This document shows, piece by piece, positions 47,382-57,002 of a DNA stretch of 64,000 bases. The notes beneath the pieces are model-generated. The model did not search any database. It was not told where the DNA came from and saw only the letters and a list, made by a program, of their open reading frames with translations. The translations under genes were made by a program, and so were the position numbers. Positions within the stretch are counted from its first letter, which is position 1. The number at the start of each line of letters is the position of its first letter. This DNA comes from Streptomyces sp. NBC_00102 (GTDB taxonomy: Bacteria; Actinomycetota; Actinomycetes; Streptomycetales; Streptomycetaceae): NCBI RefSeq assembly GCF_026343115.1, contig NZ_JAPEMC010000003.1, positions 62,001-126,000 on the forward strand, read 5' to 3'.

Positions 47382-48557
47382 TCAGCGCTTGACGGCGCGC
47401 AGGACCACGAACTTCGGGTCGCCCGCGACGGTGGTGCAGTTGCCGAAGATACGGCGCAGCTGCGTGTGGTAGCCGAGGTGCCGGTTGCCGACGACCCAGA
47501 GCTCACCGCCCTGCCGCAGCGCCGTGCGCGCGCCGTGGAACATGTTCCGGGCGGTGGCGTCGGTGGTCGCCAGGTGGGAGTGGAACGGCGGGTTGGTGAG
47601 GACCAGGTCCGCGCTGCCGGGCTCCGCCTCGGCCAGTACGTCCCCGACGACGAACGACGCCTCGCGGCCCGGCTCGGTGCCGGCCCGGAAGGTCTCCTCG
47701 GCGGAGGCGACGGCCTGGTACGACTCGTCGGTGAAGACCACGGAGGCGTCCGGGTTGGCGAGCGCCGCCGCGAGGCCGACGACTCCGTTGCCACAGCCGA
47801 GGTCGACGACCCGGTCGGGGCCGGAGCGCGTGGGCAGGTGCTTCAGGAAGAAGCGGGTGCCGATGTCGAGCCGTTCGGCGCAGAAGATGCCGGCGTGGTT
47901 GACGACCGTGCGTCCGGCGGCGGGCCCGATGTCCGCGGGGAGTTCGTACCGCAGCGGCCAGGGGCTGGGTGTGCGCGCCAGGGCCGGGTCGGGGGTGGAG
48001 AAGATCAGCCGGGCCTTGCGTACCGCGAGCGAGGTGCGGGTCGGGCCGACGATGCGCTCGAAGAGCTTGAGCGTGGAGGTGTGGATCTCCTTGACCATGC
48101 CCGCGCCGATGACCACGGTGCCCTCGTGGAGGGAGGGCGCCAGGCGGTGCAGCTGGTCCTCCAGGAACGCGAGGCTCTTGGGCACGCGTACGAGCAGGAC
48201 GTCGATCCGGTCCGGCGGGGTGTCGCGCGACGACAGCAGGCGCACCGACTCGGGGTCGACGCCGTTGCGGGCGAGGTTCGCGCGGGTGGCGCACTGCGCC
48301 AGATAGGAGTCGGAGATCTGTACGGGCCGGTGGCGTGCCAGCACGGTGGAGAGCGCGCCCCAGCGGTCGCCGACCACCACGACGGTGCCGGAGAGGTCGA
48401 CCGGCCCGGCCGGTCCGGCTGCGCCGGGCTCCGCAGGGCCGTCCAGCCTGTTGAGGAGGTACTCGTCGGCCGCGTCCCAGGCGCGGAGGGGGTCGCGCGG
48501 GTGCTCGGGGAAACGGGCCAGGTCGACGGGGCCCTGTGACGTCGTCAAACGGTTCAT
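47382..48557 (-). CDS. rlmG: RlmG/RsmC-type rRNA methyltransferase
   Basis: A 391-residue protein with the two-domain RsmC/RlmG layout. A degenerate N-terminal methyltransferase-like half (about 50-190) is followed by a catalytic C-terminal Rossmann domain with the SAM site VVDLGCGNGVVGLAAA and the amino-methylating motif TNPPFH. Relatives methylate a guanine N2 in 16S or 23S rRNA; which one applies here cannot be settled from sequence, so the symbol is tentative. It is cytoplasmic. ATG 48557. Confidence 0.82.
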   Translation of the reverse strand: MNRLTTSQGPVDLARFPEHPRDPLRAWDAADEYLLNRLDGPAEPGAAGPAGPVDLSGTVVVVGDRWGALSTVLARHRPVQISDSYLAQCATRANLARNGVDPESVRLLSSRDTPPDRIDVLLVRVPKSLAFLEDQLHRLAPSLHEGTVVIGAGMVKEIHTSTLKLFERIVGPTRTSLAVRKARLIFSTPDPALARTPSPWPLRYELPADIGPAAGRTVVNHAGIFCAERLDIGTRFFLKHLPTRSGPDRVVDLGCGNGVVGLAAALANPDASVVFTDESYQAVASAEETFRAGTEPGREASFVVGDVLAEAEPGSADLVLTNPPFHSHLATTDATARNMFHGARTALRQGGELWVVGNRHLGYHTQLRRIFGNCTTVAGDPKFVVLRAVKR

Positions 48558-48627
48558 TGTGCGTTCAGGCTATCCCGGGAGAGAGCACCCGCCGTGCCGG
48601 GCGCTCCCTCCCGGAGCCCGCCGGTGC

Positions 48628-48852
48628 TCAGGGCAGCCGCTTGTCCATGGCCGAACGGCCTTCCTCGGCGATTTTGCGCCTGGCCCATTCCAGGGTCTTC
48701 GGTGTCACGTCCCGGCCCGACGCGAGAACCAGGTCCTCCGGACTCGGGCGGTCGACGGCTCCGGTGTGGAGCAGCCGGTCCGGCGTGACCTCCTGCGGCG
48801 TGATCGCCCGCGCGTCACGCGTGAGGTATATGGATTCGGGATCTTGGCTCAT
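48628..48852 (-). CDS. Small hypothetical protein
   Basis: A 74-residue soluble protein starting MSQDPESIYLTRDARAITPQEVTPDRLLHTGAVDRPSPEDLVLASGRDVTPKTLEWARRKIAEEG. The composition is charged and mostly helical at the C-terminus. G/C third positions and an ATG with a normal upstream purine-rich stretch (CGAAAGGACGAGGAGGC) support it. I recognise no family. It may be co-regulated with the rlmG gene downstream on the same strand, 70 bp away. Confidence 0.6.
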   Translation of the reverse strand: MSQDPESIYLTRDARAITPQEVTPDRLLHTGAVDRPSPEDLVLASGRDVTPKTLEWARRKIAEEGRSAMDKRLP

Positions 48853-49199
48853 GCCGCCTCCTCGTCCTTTCGGGCAATTCTCGCGCCGCGGCGCCGCACG
48901 CGCATCCGAGGCCGGACGGAGCGGGCGACGGGGGCCTCCGGGCAGGGCCGCGACAGTGGCGTGATCTCTGAAGGGGCTTCCCGACGGACTCCTCGATGGG
49001 ACGTCCGGGGCTGCTGGGGCCGGCGGGACCGGTCACCACTTGACCTGCACATGATGATTACGTTCCGTTCATGCATCGGGTACGGCGCGCATGGAAGGCT
49101 GCCGAGCAGATCGCCCTTCACTTGGCTGCCGCATCCCCTCCCTCCCCCACGAATCCGAGGGTGGCCGCAGCCCTTTCCGTCCCGGAGAGGACACCCCAC
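48853..49199. other. Divergent intergenic region
   Basis: No gene-like frame. TTGACC at 49040-49045 lies in an AT-richer patch and may be the -35 of the endonuclease promoter, though I cannot pair it with a good -10. GGAGAGG near 49184 is the endonuclease ribosome site. Confidence 0.4.
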
Positions 49200-50033
49200 A
49201 TGTCCCGTCACCCAAAAATCTACGCGCGTCCACTCCTCGCCGCCCTCGCTGCCGTCACCGTTCTCACCGGGACCGCCGCGGCGGTCCCGGCCAAGGACAC
49301 CCCGGCGCCGGTCGCCGCGTTGGCGCCCGCCACCGCCTCGGCCACCCTGGACGACACGTACTACGCGGGCGCCCTCGGCAAGTCCGGCACCGCGCTCAAG
49401 GCGGCGCTGCACACCATCATCAGCAGCCAGACGAAGGTCTCGTACAGCCAGGTCTGGGAAGCGCTGAAGGACACCGACGAGGACCCCGCCAACCCCGACA
49501 ACGTCATCCTGCTGTACACCGGCGAGTCCCAGTCCGAGGACGACAACGGCGGCAACGTCGGCCAGTGGAACCGTGAGCACGTCTGGGCCAAGTCGCACGG
49601 CGACTTCGGTACGGCGACCGGCCCCGGCACCGACCTGCACCATCTGCGTCCGGCCGACGTCCAGGTCAACTCCATCCGGGGCAACAAGGACTTCGACAAC
49701 GGCGGCAGCCAGGTCTCCGGCGCTCCCGGCAACTACACCGACGCGGACTCCTTCGAACCCCGCGACGCCGACAAGGGCGACGTCGCACGGATGATCCTCT
49801 ACATGGCGGTGCGTTACGAGGGCGACGACGCCTGGGCCGACCTGGAGCCCAACGAGAAGGTGAACAACGGCTCGGCGCCGAACATCGGCAAGCTCTCCGT
49901 ACTGAAGGAGTGGAGCCAGGAGGACCCGCCGAGCGCCTTCGAGAAGAACCGCAACGAGGTCATATACACGCAGTACCAGCACAACCGGAACCCGTTCATC
50001 GACCACCCGGAATGGGTCGAGTCGATCTGGTGA
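49200..50033 (+). CDS. Secreted endonuclease I-family nuclease
   Basis: A 277-residue exported protein with a Sec signal (PLLAALAAVTVLTGTAAAVPA, cleavage near 29). The mature part is an endonuclease I (beta-beta-alpha metal, HNH-like) domain with the catalytic block NREHVWAKSHGDFGTATGPGTDLHHLRPADVQVNSIRGNKDFDN. It should degrade DNA or RNA outside the cell non-specifically. The C-terminus EVIYTQYQHNRNPFIDHPEWVESIW is characteristic of the family. The gene is monocistronic, with a hairpin 8 bp after the stop. Confidence 0.93.
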   Translation: MSRHPKIYARPLLAALAAVTVLTGTAAAVPAKDTPAPVAALAPATASATLDDTYYAGALGKSGTALKAALHTIISSQTKVSYSQVWEALKDTDEDPANPDNVILLYTGESQSEDDNGGNVGQWNREHVWAKSHGDFGTATGPGTDLHHLRPADVQVNSIRGNKDFDNGGSQVSGAPGNYTDADSFEPRDADKGDVARMILYMAVRYEGDDAWADLEPNEKVNNGSAPNIGKLSVLKEWSQEDPPSAFEKNRNEVIYTQYQHNRNPFIDHPEWVESIW

Positions 50034-50040
50034 TCCCCCT

Positions 50041-50080
50041 GTTCCGGGTTCGCCGCCGCTCCCGGTGGCGAACCCGGAAC
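50041..50080 (+). terminator. Hairpin terminator after endonuclease I gene
   Basis: GTTCCGGGTTCGCC (50041-50054) pairs perfectly with GGCGAACCCGGAAC (50067-50080). The convergent glutaminase gene ends at 50102, so it may work both ways. Confidence 0.75.
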
Positions 50081-50101
50081 ACGGCCGTTCGCAACCGTCG
50101 T

Positions 50102-51580
50102 TCAGGCCCTCCGCCCGCTCCCTTCCGGCGCGTCTCCTTCTCGCGCGGCCCGCGCGACGGCCTCGGCACGGGAGGAAAAGCTCGGCGGACCGGTGTCCGG
50201 GCGGCCCTCGCCCCCGAGCCGGCCGGCGGCCGCGGGTGACCGGCCGGCCGGCGGGGTGCTCAGCCGCCCGGCGGGGTCGGCGAGGGCCACGTGGTGCCCC
50301 GCCCTCTCCAGCCGGGCCAGCCCCTGCCGGAGCATCGCGTACGCCACCGACTCGATCCCGCTCACCTGCCGCAGGTCCAGCACCACCGAGGGGGCTCCCG
50401 CGGAGCCGGCCTCGTCGAGTCCGTACAGCACCCGTTCGGCGGCGGTGAAGTCCAGTGCCCCCTGAGCGGCCACCACCGCCACCCGCCCCTTCACCTCCGG
50501 GCCGCTGCCGGGCGGCGGGTCCTCCCCCGTGGTGACGAGCGTGACGGTGGAACCGGGCAGCGCGGGGTTGAGCATCAGATGGAGCCCGAGGCGCTCGGAA
50601 AGGGCGGCGAAGGCGGTCCGCCCGCGCACGGAAGTCCCGGCGGCGTCGAGGGGCGGGCTGTAGGAGGCGAGCCCGAACCGGGCGGGCCCGGCGGCGATCA
50701 GGCCTCCCGAGACCCCGCTCTTGGCCGGCAGCCCCACCCGCAGCAGCCACTCCCCCGACGCGTCGTACATCCCGCAGGTGGCCATGACGGCCAGGACCTG
50801 GGCCGCGACCTCCTCGGACACGACCCGGTCGTCGGTCAGCGGGTTGACGCCGCCGTGGGCGAGGGTGGCCGCCATGACCGCGAGGTCCACGGCTGTCACC
50901 CGTACCGCGCACTGCCGGAAGTACGTCTCGGAGGCGGTGACCGGATCGACGGGAAGCCGTCCGGCGCCCCGGATGAGGTAGGCGAGCGCCCGGTTGCGGT
51001 CGCCGGTCGCGGATTCGGAGCGGTACACCGCCTCGTCCACGTCCAGGTCCCGTCCCGCGAACCGGCCCAGGAATTCCAGGATGCGTTCGAATCGCGGGTG
51101 TTCCGGGGTGTCGGGAACGAGCGAGGAGGCGACCAGGGCCCCCGCGTTGACCATGGCGTTGGCGGGCCGGCCGGTACCGTGCTCCAGGCTGATGGCGTTG
51201 AACGCCTCGCCGCTGGGCTCCGAGCCGACCCAGGCGGAGACCTCGTCCAGCCCCAGTTCGGCCAGCGCCAGGGCGTAGACGAACGGTTTGGAGACGGACT
51301 GCACGGTGAAGGGCGTGCGCGCCTCGCCCGCGCTGTAGAGATGGCCGTCCATGCTGACCAGGGCAAGCCCGAAGGCGTCGGGATCGGCCCGGCTCAACTC
51401 AGGAATGTACGACGCGACTTCGCCCTGCCGCATCGGGGCGAACCGCGCACGCAGCTGGCCGAGGGCCGCTGTCACGGCACCCGCGGCTCCCGCCCCGGCA
51501 CCGTCCGAGGCGAACGGCGGCGCGGCGGGCACCCCGGACGCGGACGGCCCCCCGGGCGGCTCGGCGCCGGCCGGACTCAC
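50102..51580 (-). CDS. glsA: Glutaminase A with C-terminal STAS domain
   Basis: A 492-residue protein. Residues about 35-345 are a serine-dependent glutaminase: FTVQSVSKPFVYALAL carries the SxxK nucleophile, followed by NAMVNAGALV, RSESATGDRNRALAYLI and LPAKSGVSGGLIA. It hydrolyses glutamine to glutamate and ammonia. After a linker, residues about 360-445 form a STAS domain (RVAVVAAQGALDFTAAERVL ... VVLDLRQVSGIESVAYAML), which in other proteins binds nucleotides or partners. The tail is Pro/Ala/Gly-rich. GTG 51580 overlaps the upstream gene stop by 4 bp. Confidence 0.9.
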   Translation of the reverse strand: MSPAGAEPPGGPSASGVPAAPPFASDGAGAGAAGAVTAALGQLRARFAPMRQGEVASYIPELSRADPDAFGLALVSMDGHLYSAGEARTPFTVQSVSKPFVYALALAELGLDEVSAWVGSEPSGEAFNAISLEHGTGRPANAMVNAGALVASSLVPDTPEHPRFERILEFLGRFAGRDLDVDEAVYRSESATGDRNRALAYLIRGAGRLPVDPVTASETYFRQCAVRVTAVDLAVMAATLAHGGVNPLTDDRVVSEEVAAQVLAVMATCGMYDASGEWLLRVGLPAKSGVSGGLIAAGPARFGLASYSPPLDAAGTSVRGRTAFAALSERLGLHLMLNPALPGSTVTLVTTGEDPPPGSGPEVKGRVAVVAAQGALDFTAAERVLYGLDEAGSAGAPSVVLDLRQVSGIESVAYAMLRQGLARLERAGHHVALADPAGRLSTPPAGRSPAAAGRLGGEGRPDTGPPSFSSRAEAVARAAREGDAPEGSGRRA

Positions 51581-52128
51581 CTGTTCCCGTCGGTCGCTCC
51601 GGGCCCGGACGCATCGCCTCCGGCAGCCTCGGGGTCCTCAGGGTCCTCGGCGAAGACGCTGCGGAGCCGCTCCTCGCTCGTGGCGTCCAGGTTGCTGTGG
51701 AGCAGTTCGGCCCCACCGCCGGGGAGCGCAGCGCCGATGCGGTCGGCGACCTCGTCCACGGTGAGCAGGAAAAGCGCGGAAGTCCCGGGCGTGACCTGCT
51801 CCTTGACCTCGTCGATGAAGTCGTCGTCGATCCCCACGTCGGCGAGCTTGCCGCCCAACGCCCCGGCCGCGGCGCCGATGGCCGCGCCGAGCAGCGGCAT
51901 CAGGAAGAGCAGCCCGAAGAGCATTCCCCAGAAGGTGCCTCCCAGCGCACCGGCGCCGACCAGGCTGCGGAGCTGTCTGGTGCGGGGTTTCGCGCGGTCG
52001 GCGGGCCAGCTGACCACCGCCGCGTCGATGATCTTGATCAGCCCCTCCTTCTGGAGGGACTTGAGTGACTCCTCGACACTCTCCGCGGCGTCCGCCGTCC
52101 GGAACTTCCACACGGTAAGGGTGGACAT
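51577..52128 (-). CDS. DUF1269-type membrane protein
   Basis: A 183-residue protein. MSTLTVWKFRTADAAESVEESLKSLQKEGLIKIIDAAVVSW begins the DUF1269 pattern, with a central glycine-rich hydrophobic hairpin (GGTFWGMLFGLLFLMPLLGAAIGAAAGALGGKL) and LADVGIDDDFIDEVKEQVTPGTSALFLLT after it. The C-terminal 40 residues are acidic and disordered. The family is widespread, membrane-associated and uncharacterised. Its stop overlaps the glutaminase GTG (GTGA), so the two are translationally coupled. Confidence 0.85.
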   Translation of the reverse strand: MSTLTVWKFRTADAAESVEESLKSLQKEGLIKIIDAAVVSWPADRAKPRTRQLRSLVGAGALGGTFWGMLFGLLFLMPLLGAAIGAAAGALGGKLADVGIDDDFIDEVKEQVTPGTSALFLLTVDEVADRIGAALPGGGAELLHSNLDATSEERLRSVFAEDPEDPEAAGGDASGPGATDGNR

Positions 52129-52291
52129 ACCGCTACCTCCCGAGCACGACAGCTGCTAATTGGCCCATATTAGGATCAAAAGGTATGAATTGACTCGTCG
52201 GGCCTTCCGTCACCTGGAGCGGGGAACGGCCCGGGCCCCGCGGTACACCGCGCCGGGCCCTCCACCGGAATCGAACCCCTGGGAGGGAACG

Positions 52292-53407
52292 ATGGACACG
52301 GACGCCCTGACCACCGGAGTGCTCAAGGAATTGCGGGCGACCCGCACCTATCCGGTCCTGTCCCTGACGATGCCCACCCACCGCCGCGCTCCGGACAACG
52401 CCCAGGACGCCGTACGGCTGCGCAATCTGGTCGCCGCGGCCACGAGTCACCTCGACGCCGATCCGCGGGTGTCGCGCGAGACCGCCGCCGCCCTGCGGGC
52501 GCAACTGGACCGTGCGGTCGCCGAGGTGGACCCGCGCCGGGCGCTGGACTCCCTGGTGCTCCTGGTGAGCACGGAGGAGTACCAGATCTGGCAGCTGCCC
52601 CGTACCGCTCCCGAGCGGGTGGTGCTGAGCGACACCTACCTGACCCGCAACCTGGTCGCGGCCAAGGCACAGGCACAGCCGTTCTGGGCACTGACCGTCG
52701 CCGCCGACCACGCGAACCTCTGGGGCGGCACCGCGGACTCCGTGCACCTGGAGGAGAGGGGCGGCTTCCCGCTGGCCGCCCCGAGCGAGGCGCCGAACCC
52801 GCAGCGGATGGAGCGGATCGGCGACACCCCGAGCACCTTCTCCGACGAGGAGACCCGCCAGTTCCTCCGTACGGCCGACGAGAAGCTGCGCGCGGTGCTC
52901 GCCGCCGAGCCGCGCCCCCTGTACCTGGTCGGGCTGCCGCCCGCGCTCGCGCTGCTGGACAGCGCCGGAGACGGCGCCCACGCGGCCGTCGGCCGGGTCG
53001 CCAAGGGGGCGCCCGCCGACATCACGCCGACCGCCCTGCTCGCGGAACTCGGCACGGCGATGGCGGAGCACGCGGAACGCCGCGCCGCCGAGGTACGCGC
53101 CCGGCTGGACGGCGCGCGCGGGGCCAAGACCTTCGCGGGCGGGCTGGACGAGGTGTGGACCGCCGTGCAGGAGGGGCGCGCCGGGCTGGTCGTGGTGGAG
53201 GAGCACTTCCAGGAGACGGCGCGACTGACCGAGGGGCACCTCGTGCCGGTGGGCGACGAGGAGGTCGCCCCGGGCGACGAGACGGTACGCGAGGACGTGG
53301 TGGACGAACTCGTCGAAGCCGCCCTGGACAGCGGGGCCGAGGTGGTGTTCCTCCCGGACGACACCCTGAACGAGCACCACCGGATCGCGGCGGCGCTGCG
53401 CTACTGA
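52292..53407 (+). CDS. baeRF-family (eRF1-like) protein
   Basis: A 371-residue soluble protein of the bacterial archaeo-eukaryotic release-factor-like (baeRF3) type. Its N-terminal region is TYPVLSLTMPTHRRAPDNAQDAVRLRNL, the middle contains FWALTVAADHANLWGG, and the C-terminal eL30-like part has GRAGLVVVEEHFQ ... DDVVDELVEAALDSGAEVVFLPDDTL. These proteins are proposed to act on stalled ribosomes or in stress and hibernation contexts; activity is mostly untested. ATG 52292 has GGGAGGGAAC upstream. It is divergent from the DUF1269-glutaminase pair. Confidence 0.85.
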   Translation: MDTDALTTGVLKELRATRTYPVLSLTMPTHRRAPDNAQDAVRLRNLVAAATSHLDADPRVSRETAAALRAQLDRAVAEVDPRRALDSLVLLVSTEEYQIWQLPRTAPERVVLSDTYLTRNLVAAKAQAQPFWALTVAADHANLWGGTADSVHLEERGGFPLAAPSEAPNPQRMERIGDTPSTFSDEETRQFLRTADEKLRAVLAAEPRPLYLVGLPPALALLDSAGDGAHAAVGRVAKGAPADITPTALLAELGTAMAEHAERRAAEVRARLDGARGAKTFAGGLDEVWTAVQEGRAGLVVVEEHFQETARLTEGHLVPVGDEEVAPGDETVREDVVDELVEAALDSGAEVVFLPDDTLNEHHRIAAALRY

Positions 53408-53435
53408 GTGCCGCCGCGATCCCGCCCGGTCCGCC

Positions 53436-54398
53436 TCACGCCCCCAGGAGCCGGACCGGAGCGCCGGCAAGGTACGCCTCGATGTCCTCGACCGCTTCGC
53501 CGTAGTAGCGCGCGTAGTTGGCGCGGGAGACGTAGCCCAGGTGCGGGGTGGCCAGAAGGCGCGGCGCGGTGCGCATCGGGTGGTCGGCCGGGAGCGGCTC
53601 GGTGTCGTACACGTCGACGGCGGCGCCCGCGATGGTCCCGGCGCGCAGGGCCGCGAGCAGGGCGTCCTGGTCGACGATGGCCGCCCTGGAGGTGTTGACG
53701 AGGTAGGTGTCCGGGCCCATGAGCGCCAGCTCCGGGGCGCCGATCAGGCCGCGGCTGCGGTCGCCGAGCGCCAGGTGGACGGAGACGAAGTCGCTGGTGG
53801 CGAGGAGCTCTTCCTTGGACGCGGCGAGTCCGGTGCCCACCTCGGCGGCCCGCTCGGCGGTGAGGTTCGGGCTCCAGGCGACCACGTCCATGCCGAAGGC
53901 GAGCCCGACCGCGGCGACCCTGCTGCCGATCCGGCCGAGCCCGAGCAGTCCGAGGCGCCGGCCGTGCAGATCGGCGCCGACCGTCGACTGCCAGGGGCCG
54001 CCGGAACGCAGCGCGGTGGACTCCGGGACGATGCCGCGGGCGAGGCCCAGCAGCAGGGCCCAGGTGAGTTCGACCGGCGGGGCGAATGAGCTGGCGGTCC
54101 CGCACACGGTGACTCCGTTGCGCGCGGCAGCCTGGTGGTCGATGACGGTGTTGCGCATGCCGGAGGCGACGAGGAGGCGCAGCCGCGGCAGCCGGTCGAG
54201 CAGGCCGGCGGGGAAGGGGACGCGTTCGCGCAGGGTCACCACGATGTCGAAGGTCTCCAGCGCCGCGGCGAGTTCGTCCTCCGTGGCGAAGTGCTCGGGG
54301 AAGGAGACGACGTCCACCCGGCCGGCGAGCGGGGACCAGTCGGCGGCCCGGGTGGCGACGGACTGGAAGTCGTCGAGTACGGCGCAGCGCAGTGTCAT
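53436..54398 (-). CDS. D-2-hydroxyacid dehydrogenase
   Basis: A 320-residue NAD(P)-dependent dehydrogenase. A split catalytic domain surrounds a Rossmann domain with GLLGLGRIGSRVAAVGLAFG. Catalytic residues are visible: Arg in LVNTSRAAIVD, Glu in DVYDTEPLP and His in TPHLGYVS. It interconverts a 2-hydroxy acid and a 2-keto acid; the side-chain preference is unclear. ATG 54398 with GAGGAG is preferred over the in-frame ATG at 54437. It ends 29 bp from the convergent baeRF stop. Confidence 0.9.
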   Translation of the reverse strand: MTLRCAVLDDFQSVATRAADWSPLAGRVDVVSFPEHFATEDELAAALETFDIVVTLRERVPFPAGLLDRLPRLRLLVASGMRNTVIDHQAAARNGVTVCGTASSFAPPVELTWALLLGLARGIVPESTALRSGGPWQSTVGADLHGRRLGLLGLGRIGSRVAAVGLAFGMDVVAWSPNLTAERAAEVGTGLAASKEELLATSDFVSVHLALGDRSRGLIGAPELALMGPDTYLVNTSRAAIVDQDALLAALRAGTIAGAAVDVYDTEPLPADHPMRTAPRLLATPHLGYVSRANYARYYGEAVEDIEAYLAGAPVRLLGA

Positions 54399-54517
54399 CG
54401 GTTCGGCTCTCCTCGGGCAGGCGTTGGGCCCGGCCATGATCGCTCACCGCGGATCGCGGGACGGGACCGGGCTCCGGGCAGCCCCGCGCGGGGCTGCCCG
54501 CTAGAGCACCCGCCGGG

Positions 54518-56926
54518 TCAGCCGGTCCAGGTCCAGTCGGCCACCTCCGGCATGTCCTCGCCGAACTCGCGGATGTAGGCGTGGTGGCGGGTCCGCGCGT
54601 CGGCCATGGCCTGGCGTACGGCGACGGCGCGTACGCCGAGTCCGGGCACCCGGTCGACGACGTCCATGACGAGCCGGTACCGGTCCAGGTCGTTGCGGAC
54701 CACCATGTCGAAGGGGGTGGTGGTCGTGCCCTCCTCCTTGTAGCCGCGTACGTGGAGGTTGGCGTGGCCGGCCCGTCGGTAGGCGAGGCGGTGAATGAGC
54801 CACGGATAGCCGTGGTAGGCGAAGATGACCGGCTTGTCCCGGGTGAAGAGCGCGTCGTACTCGGAGTCGGGCATGCCGTGCGGGTGTTCGCCGTGCGGCA
54901 GCAGCCGGGTCATGTCTACGACGTTCACCACGCGTACCGAGAGGTCGGGCAGGTGGCGCCGGAGCAGGTCGGCGGCGGCCATGGTCTCCAGGGTGGGGAC
55001 GTCTCCCGCGCAGGCGAGCACCACGTCGGGTTCGCCGCTGCCGTCCTCGGTGCCCGCGAATTCCCACACCCCGGCGCCGCGTGCGCAGTGGACGCGGGCC
55101 TGGTCCATGGTCAGCCAGTCGAAGGTCGGCTGCTTCCCGCAGACGACCACGTTGACGTAGTCGCGGCTGCGCAGCACGTGGTCGGCGGTCGAGAGCAGGG
55201 TGTTGGTGTCCGGCGGCAGGTAGACGCGCACGACCTCGGGGCTCTTGTTGAGGATGTGGTCGACGAACCCGGGGTCCTGGTGGGAGAAGCCGTTGTGGTC
55301 CTGGCGCCACACGTGCGAGCTGAGCAGGTAGTTGAGGGAGGCGACGGGGCGGCGCCAGGGCAGCCGGCGCGAGGTGCGCAGCCACTTGATGTGCTGGTTG
55401 ACCATCGAGTCGACGATGTGGGCGAACGCCTCGTAGCTGGAGAAGAGCCCGTGGCGGCCGGTGAGCAGATAGCCCTCCAGCCAGCCCTGGCAGAGGTGTT
55501 CGGAGAGGATCTCCATGACCCGCCCGTCGCGGGCGAGGTGTTCGTCGGTCGGAAGGATCTTCCCCTGCCAGCCCTTGCCGGTGGCGCCGTAAACGGCGTC
55601 GAGCCGGTTGGACGCGGTCTCGTCCGGGCCGACGAGCCGGAAGTCGCGGCGCTCGGAGGTCGCCGCCATGACGTCTTCGAGGAGCCGGCCGAGCACCCGG
55701 GTGGGTTCGTGGGACGAGGCGCCGGGCTTGTCGACACTGACGGCGTGGTCGTCCAGCGGGGGTACCGGGAGGTCGCGCAGCAGCAGTCCGCCGTTGGCGT
55801 ACGGGGTCGCGCCGAGCCGGAGGTCGCCCTCGGGGACCGTCGCGAGCACCTGGGCGGTGGGGCGGCCGGCGTCGTCGAAGAGTTCTTCGGGCCGGTAGGA
55901 GCGCAGCCACGCCTCCAGTTGCCGCAGGTGGTCGGGGTTGTCGCGGACCGCGGAGAGCGGGACCTGGTGGGCGCGCCAGGTTCCTTCGACGGGCAGCCCG
56001 TCGACCTCTGCGGGCCCGGTCCACCCCTTGGGCGTACGCAGGACGATCATCGGCCAGCGGGGGCGCTCGGTGGCCCGGCCGCCCCGGGCGGCGCGCTGGA
56101 TCTCGCCGATCCGGTCCACCGCCGCGTCCAGCGCGGCGGCCAGTGCGCGGTGGACGTCCTCGGGGTCGTCGCCGCTGACGTGGATCGGGTCGTGGCCGTA
56201 TCCGCGCAGCAGCTGGTCGAGTTCGTCCTCGGGGATGCGGGCCAGTACCGTCGGGTTGGCGATCTTGTAGCCGTTGAGGTGGAGGATCGGCAGGACCGCT
56301 CCGTCGTGCACCGGGTCGAGGAACTTGTTGGAGTGCCAGGAGGCCGCGAGCGGTCCGGTCTCGGCTTCTCCGTCGCCGACGACGCAGGCGACGAGCAGGT
56401 CGGGGTGGTCGAAGGCGGCACCGTAGGCATGGGCGAGGGCGTAGCCCAGCTCGCCGCCCTCGTGGATGGAACCGGGTGTCTCGGGCGCCACGTGGCTCGG
56501 CACTCCGCCGGGGAAGGAGAACTGCTTGAAGAGCGCCCCCATGCCTTCGGCGTCCCGGCCGATGTCGGGGTACGTCTCCGAGTAGCTGCCCTCCAGCCAG
56601 GAGTTGGCGAGGACGGCGGGGCCGCCGTGCCCGGGTCCCCAGACGCAGAGCGCCGGCCGGTTCCGCGCCTTGATCACCCGGTTGAGGTGGGTGTGGACGA
56701 GGTTGAGCCCGGGTGAGGTGCCCCAGTGGCCGAGCAGCCTCGGTTTGATGTGTTCGCGGGCGAGGGGCTGCTCCAGCAGCGGGTTCGCCATGAGGTAGAT
56801 CTGTCCCGCCGCGAGGTAGTTGGCGGCCCGCCAGTGGGCGTCGAGGGCGGCGAGTTCGTCGTCGTCGAGCACGGTGGTACCGGGCGTGGGCGCAGAGGGT
56901 GCCGGCTGCCCGGCGGTGCTGGTCAC
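54518..56926 (-). CDS. Phosphoketolase
   Basis: An 802-residue thiamine-diphosphate enzyme, full length for xylulose-5-phosphate/fructose-6-phosphate phosphoketolase. Diagnostic blocks are [58 protein letters not shown] and the TPP motif [22 protein letters not shown], with [19 protein letters not shown] in the middle domain and [23 protein letters not shown] at the end. It cleaves a ketose phosphate with phosphate to acetyl phosphate and an aldose phosphate. GTG 56926 follows GGAGGAG. Acetate or phosphotransacetylase genes are not adjacent. Confidence 0.95.
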   Translation of the reverse strand: MTSTAGQPAPSAPTPGTTVLDDDELAALDAHWRAANYLAAGQIYLMANPLLEQPLAREHIKPRLLGHWGTSPGLNLVHTHLNRVIKARNRPALCVWGPGHGGPAVLANSWLEGSYSETYPDIGRDAEGMGALFKQFSFPGGVPSHVAPETPGSIHEGGELGYALAHAYGAAFDHPDLLVACVVGDGEAETGPLAASWHSNKFLDPVHDGAVLPILHLNGYKIANPTVLARIPEDELDQLLRGYGHDPIHVSGDDPEDVHRALAAALDAAVDRIGEIQRAARGGRATERPRWPMIVLRTPKGWTGPAEVDGLPVEGTWRAHQVPLSAVRDNPDHLRQLEAWLRSYRPEELFDDAGRPTAQVLATVPEGDLRLGATPYANGGLLLRDLPVPPLDDHAVSVDKPGASSHEPTRVLGRLLEDVMAATSERRDFRLVGPDETASNRLDAVYGATGKGWQGKILPTDEHLARDGRVMEILSEHLCQGWLEGYLLTGRHGLFSSYEAFAHIVDSMVNQHIKWLRTSRRLPWRRPVASLNYLLSSHVWRQDHNGFSHQDPGFVDHILNKSPEVVRVYLPPDTNTLLSTADHVLRSRDYVNVVVCGKQPTFDWLTMDQARVHCARGAGVWEFAGTEDGSGEPDVVLACAGDVPTLETMAAADLLRRHLPDLSVRVVNVVDMTRLLPHGEHPHGMPDSEYDALFTRDKPVIFAYHGYPWLIHRLAYRRAGHANLHVRGYKEEGTTTTPFDMVVRNDLDRYRLVMDVVDRVPGLGVRAVAVRQAMADARTRHHAYIREFGEDMPEVADWTWTG

Positions 56927-57002
56927 GAGTCGGTCTCCTCCTGGTGGGTGGACGCGGCGCCGGGCGTCGGTGCCGCGGAAAGGGTGCGGCGCACGGGCCG
57001 GA

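Noticed and set aside
49060..49090. PHO box upstream of the secreted endonuclease
   Set aside because: Only one GTTCA unit was found; no second unit at 11-nt spacing.
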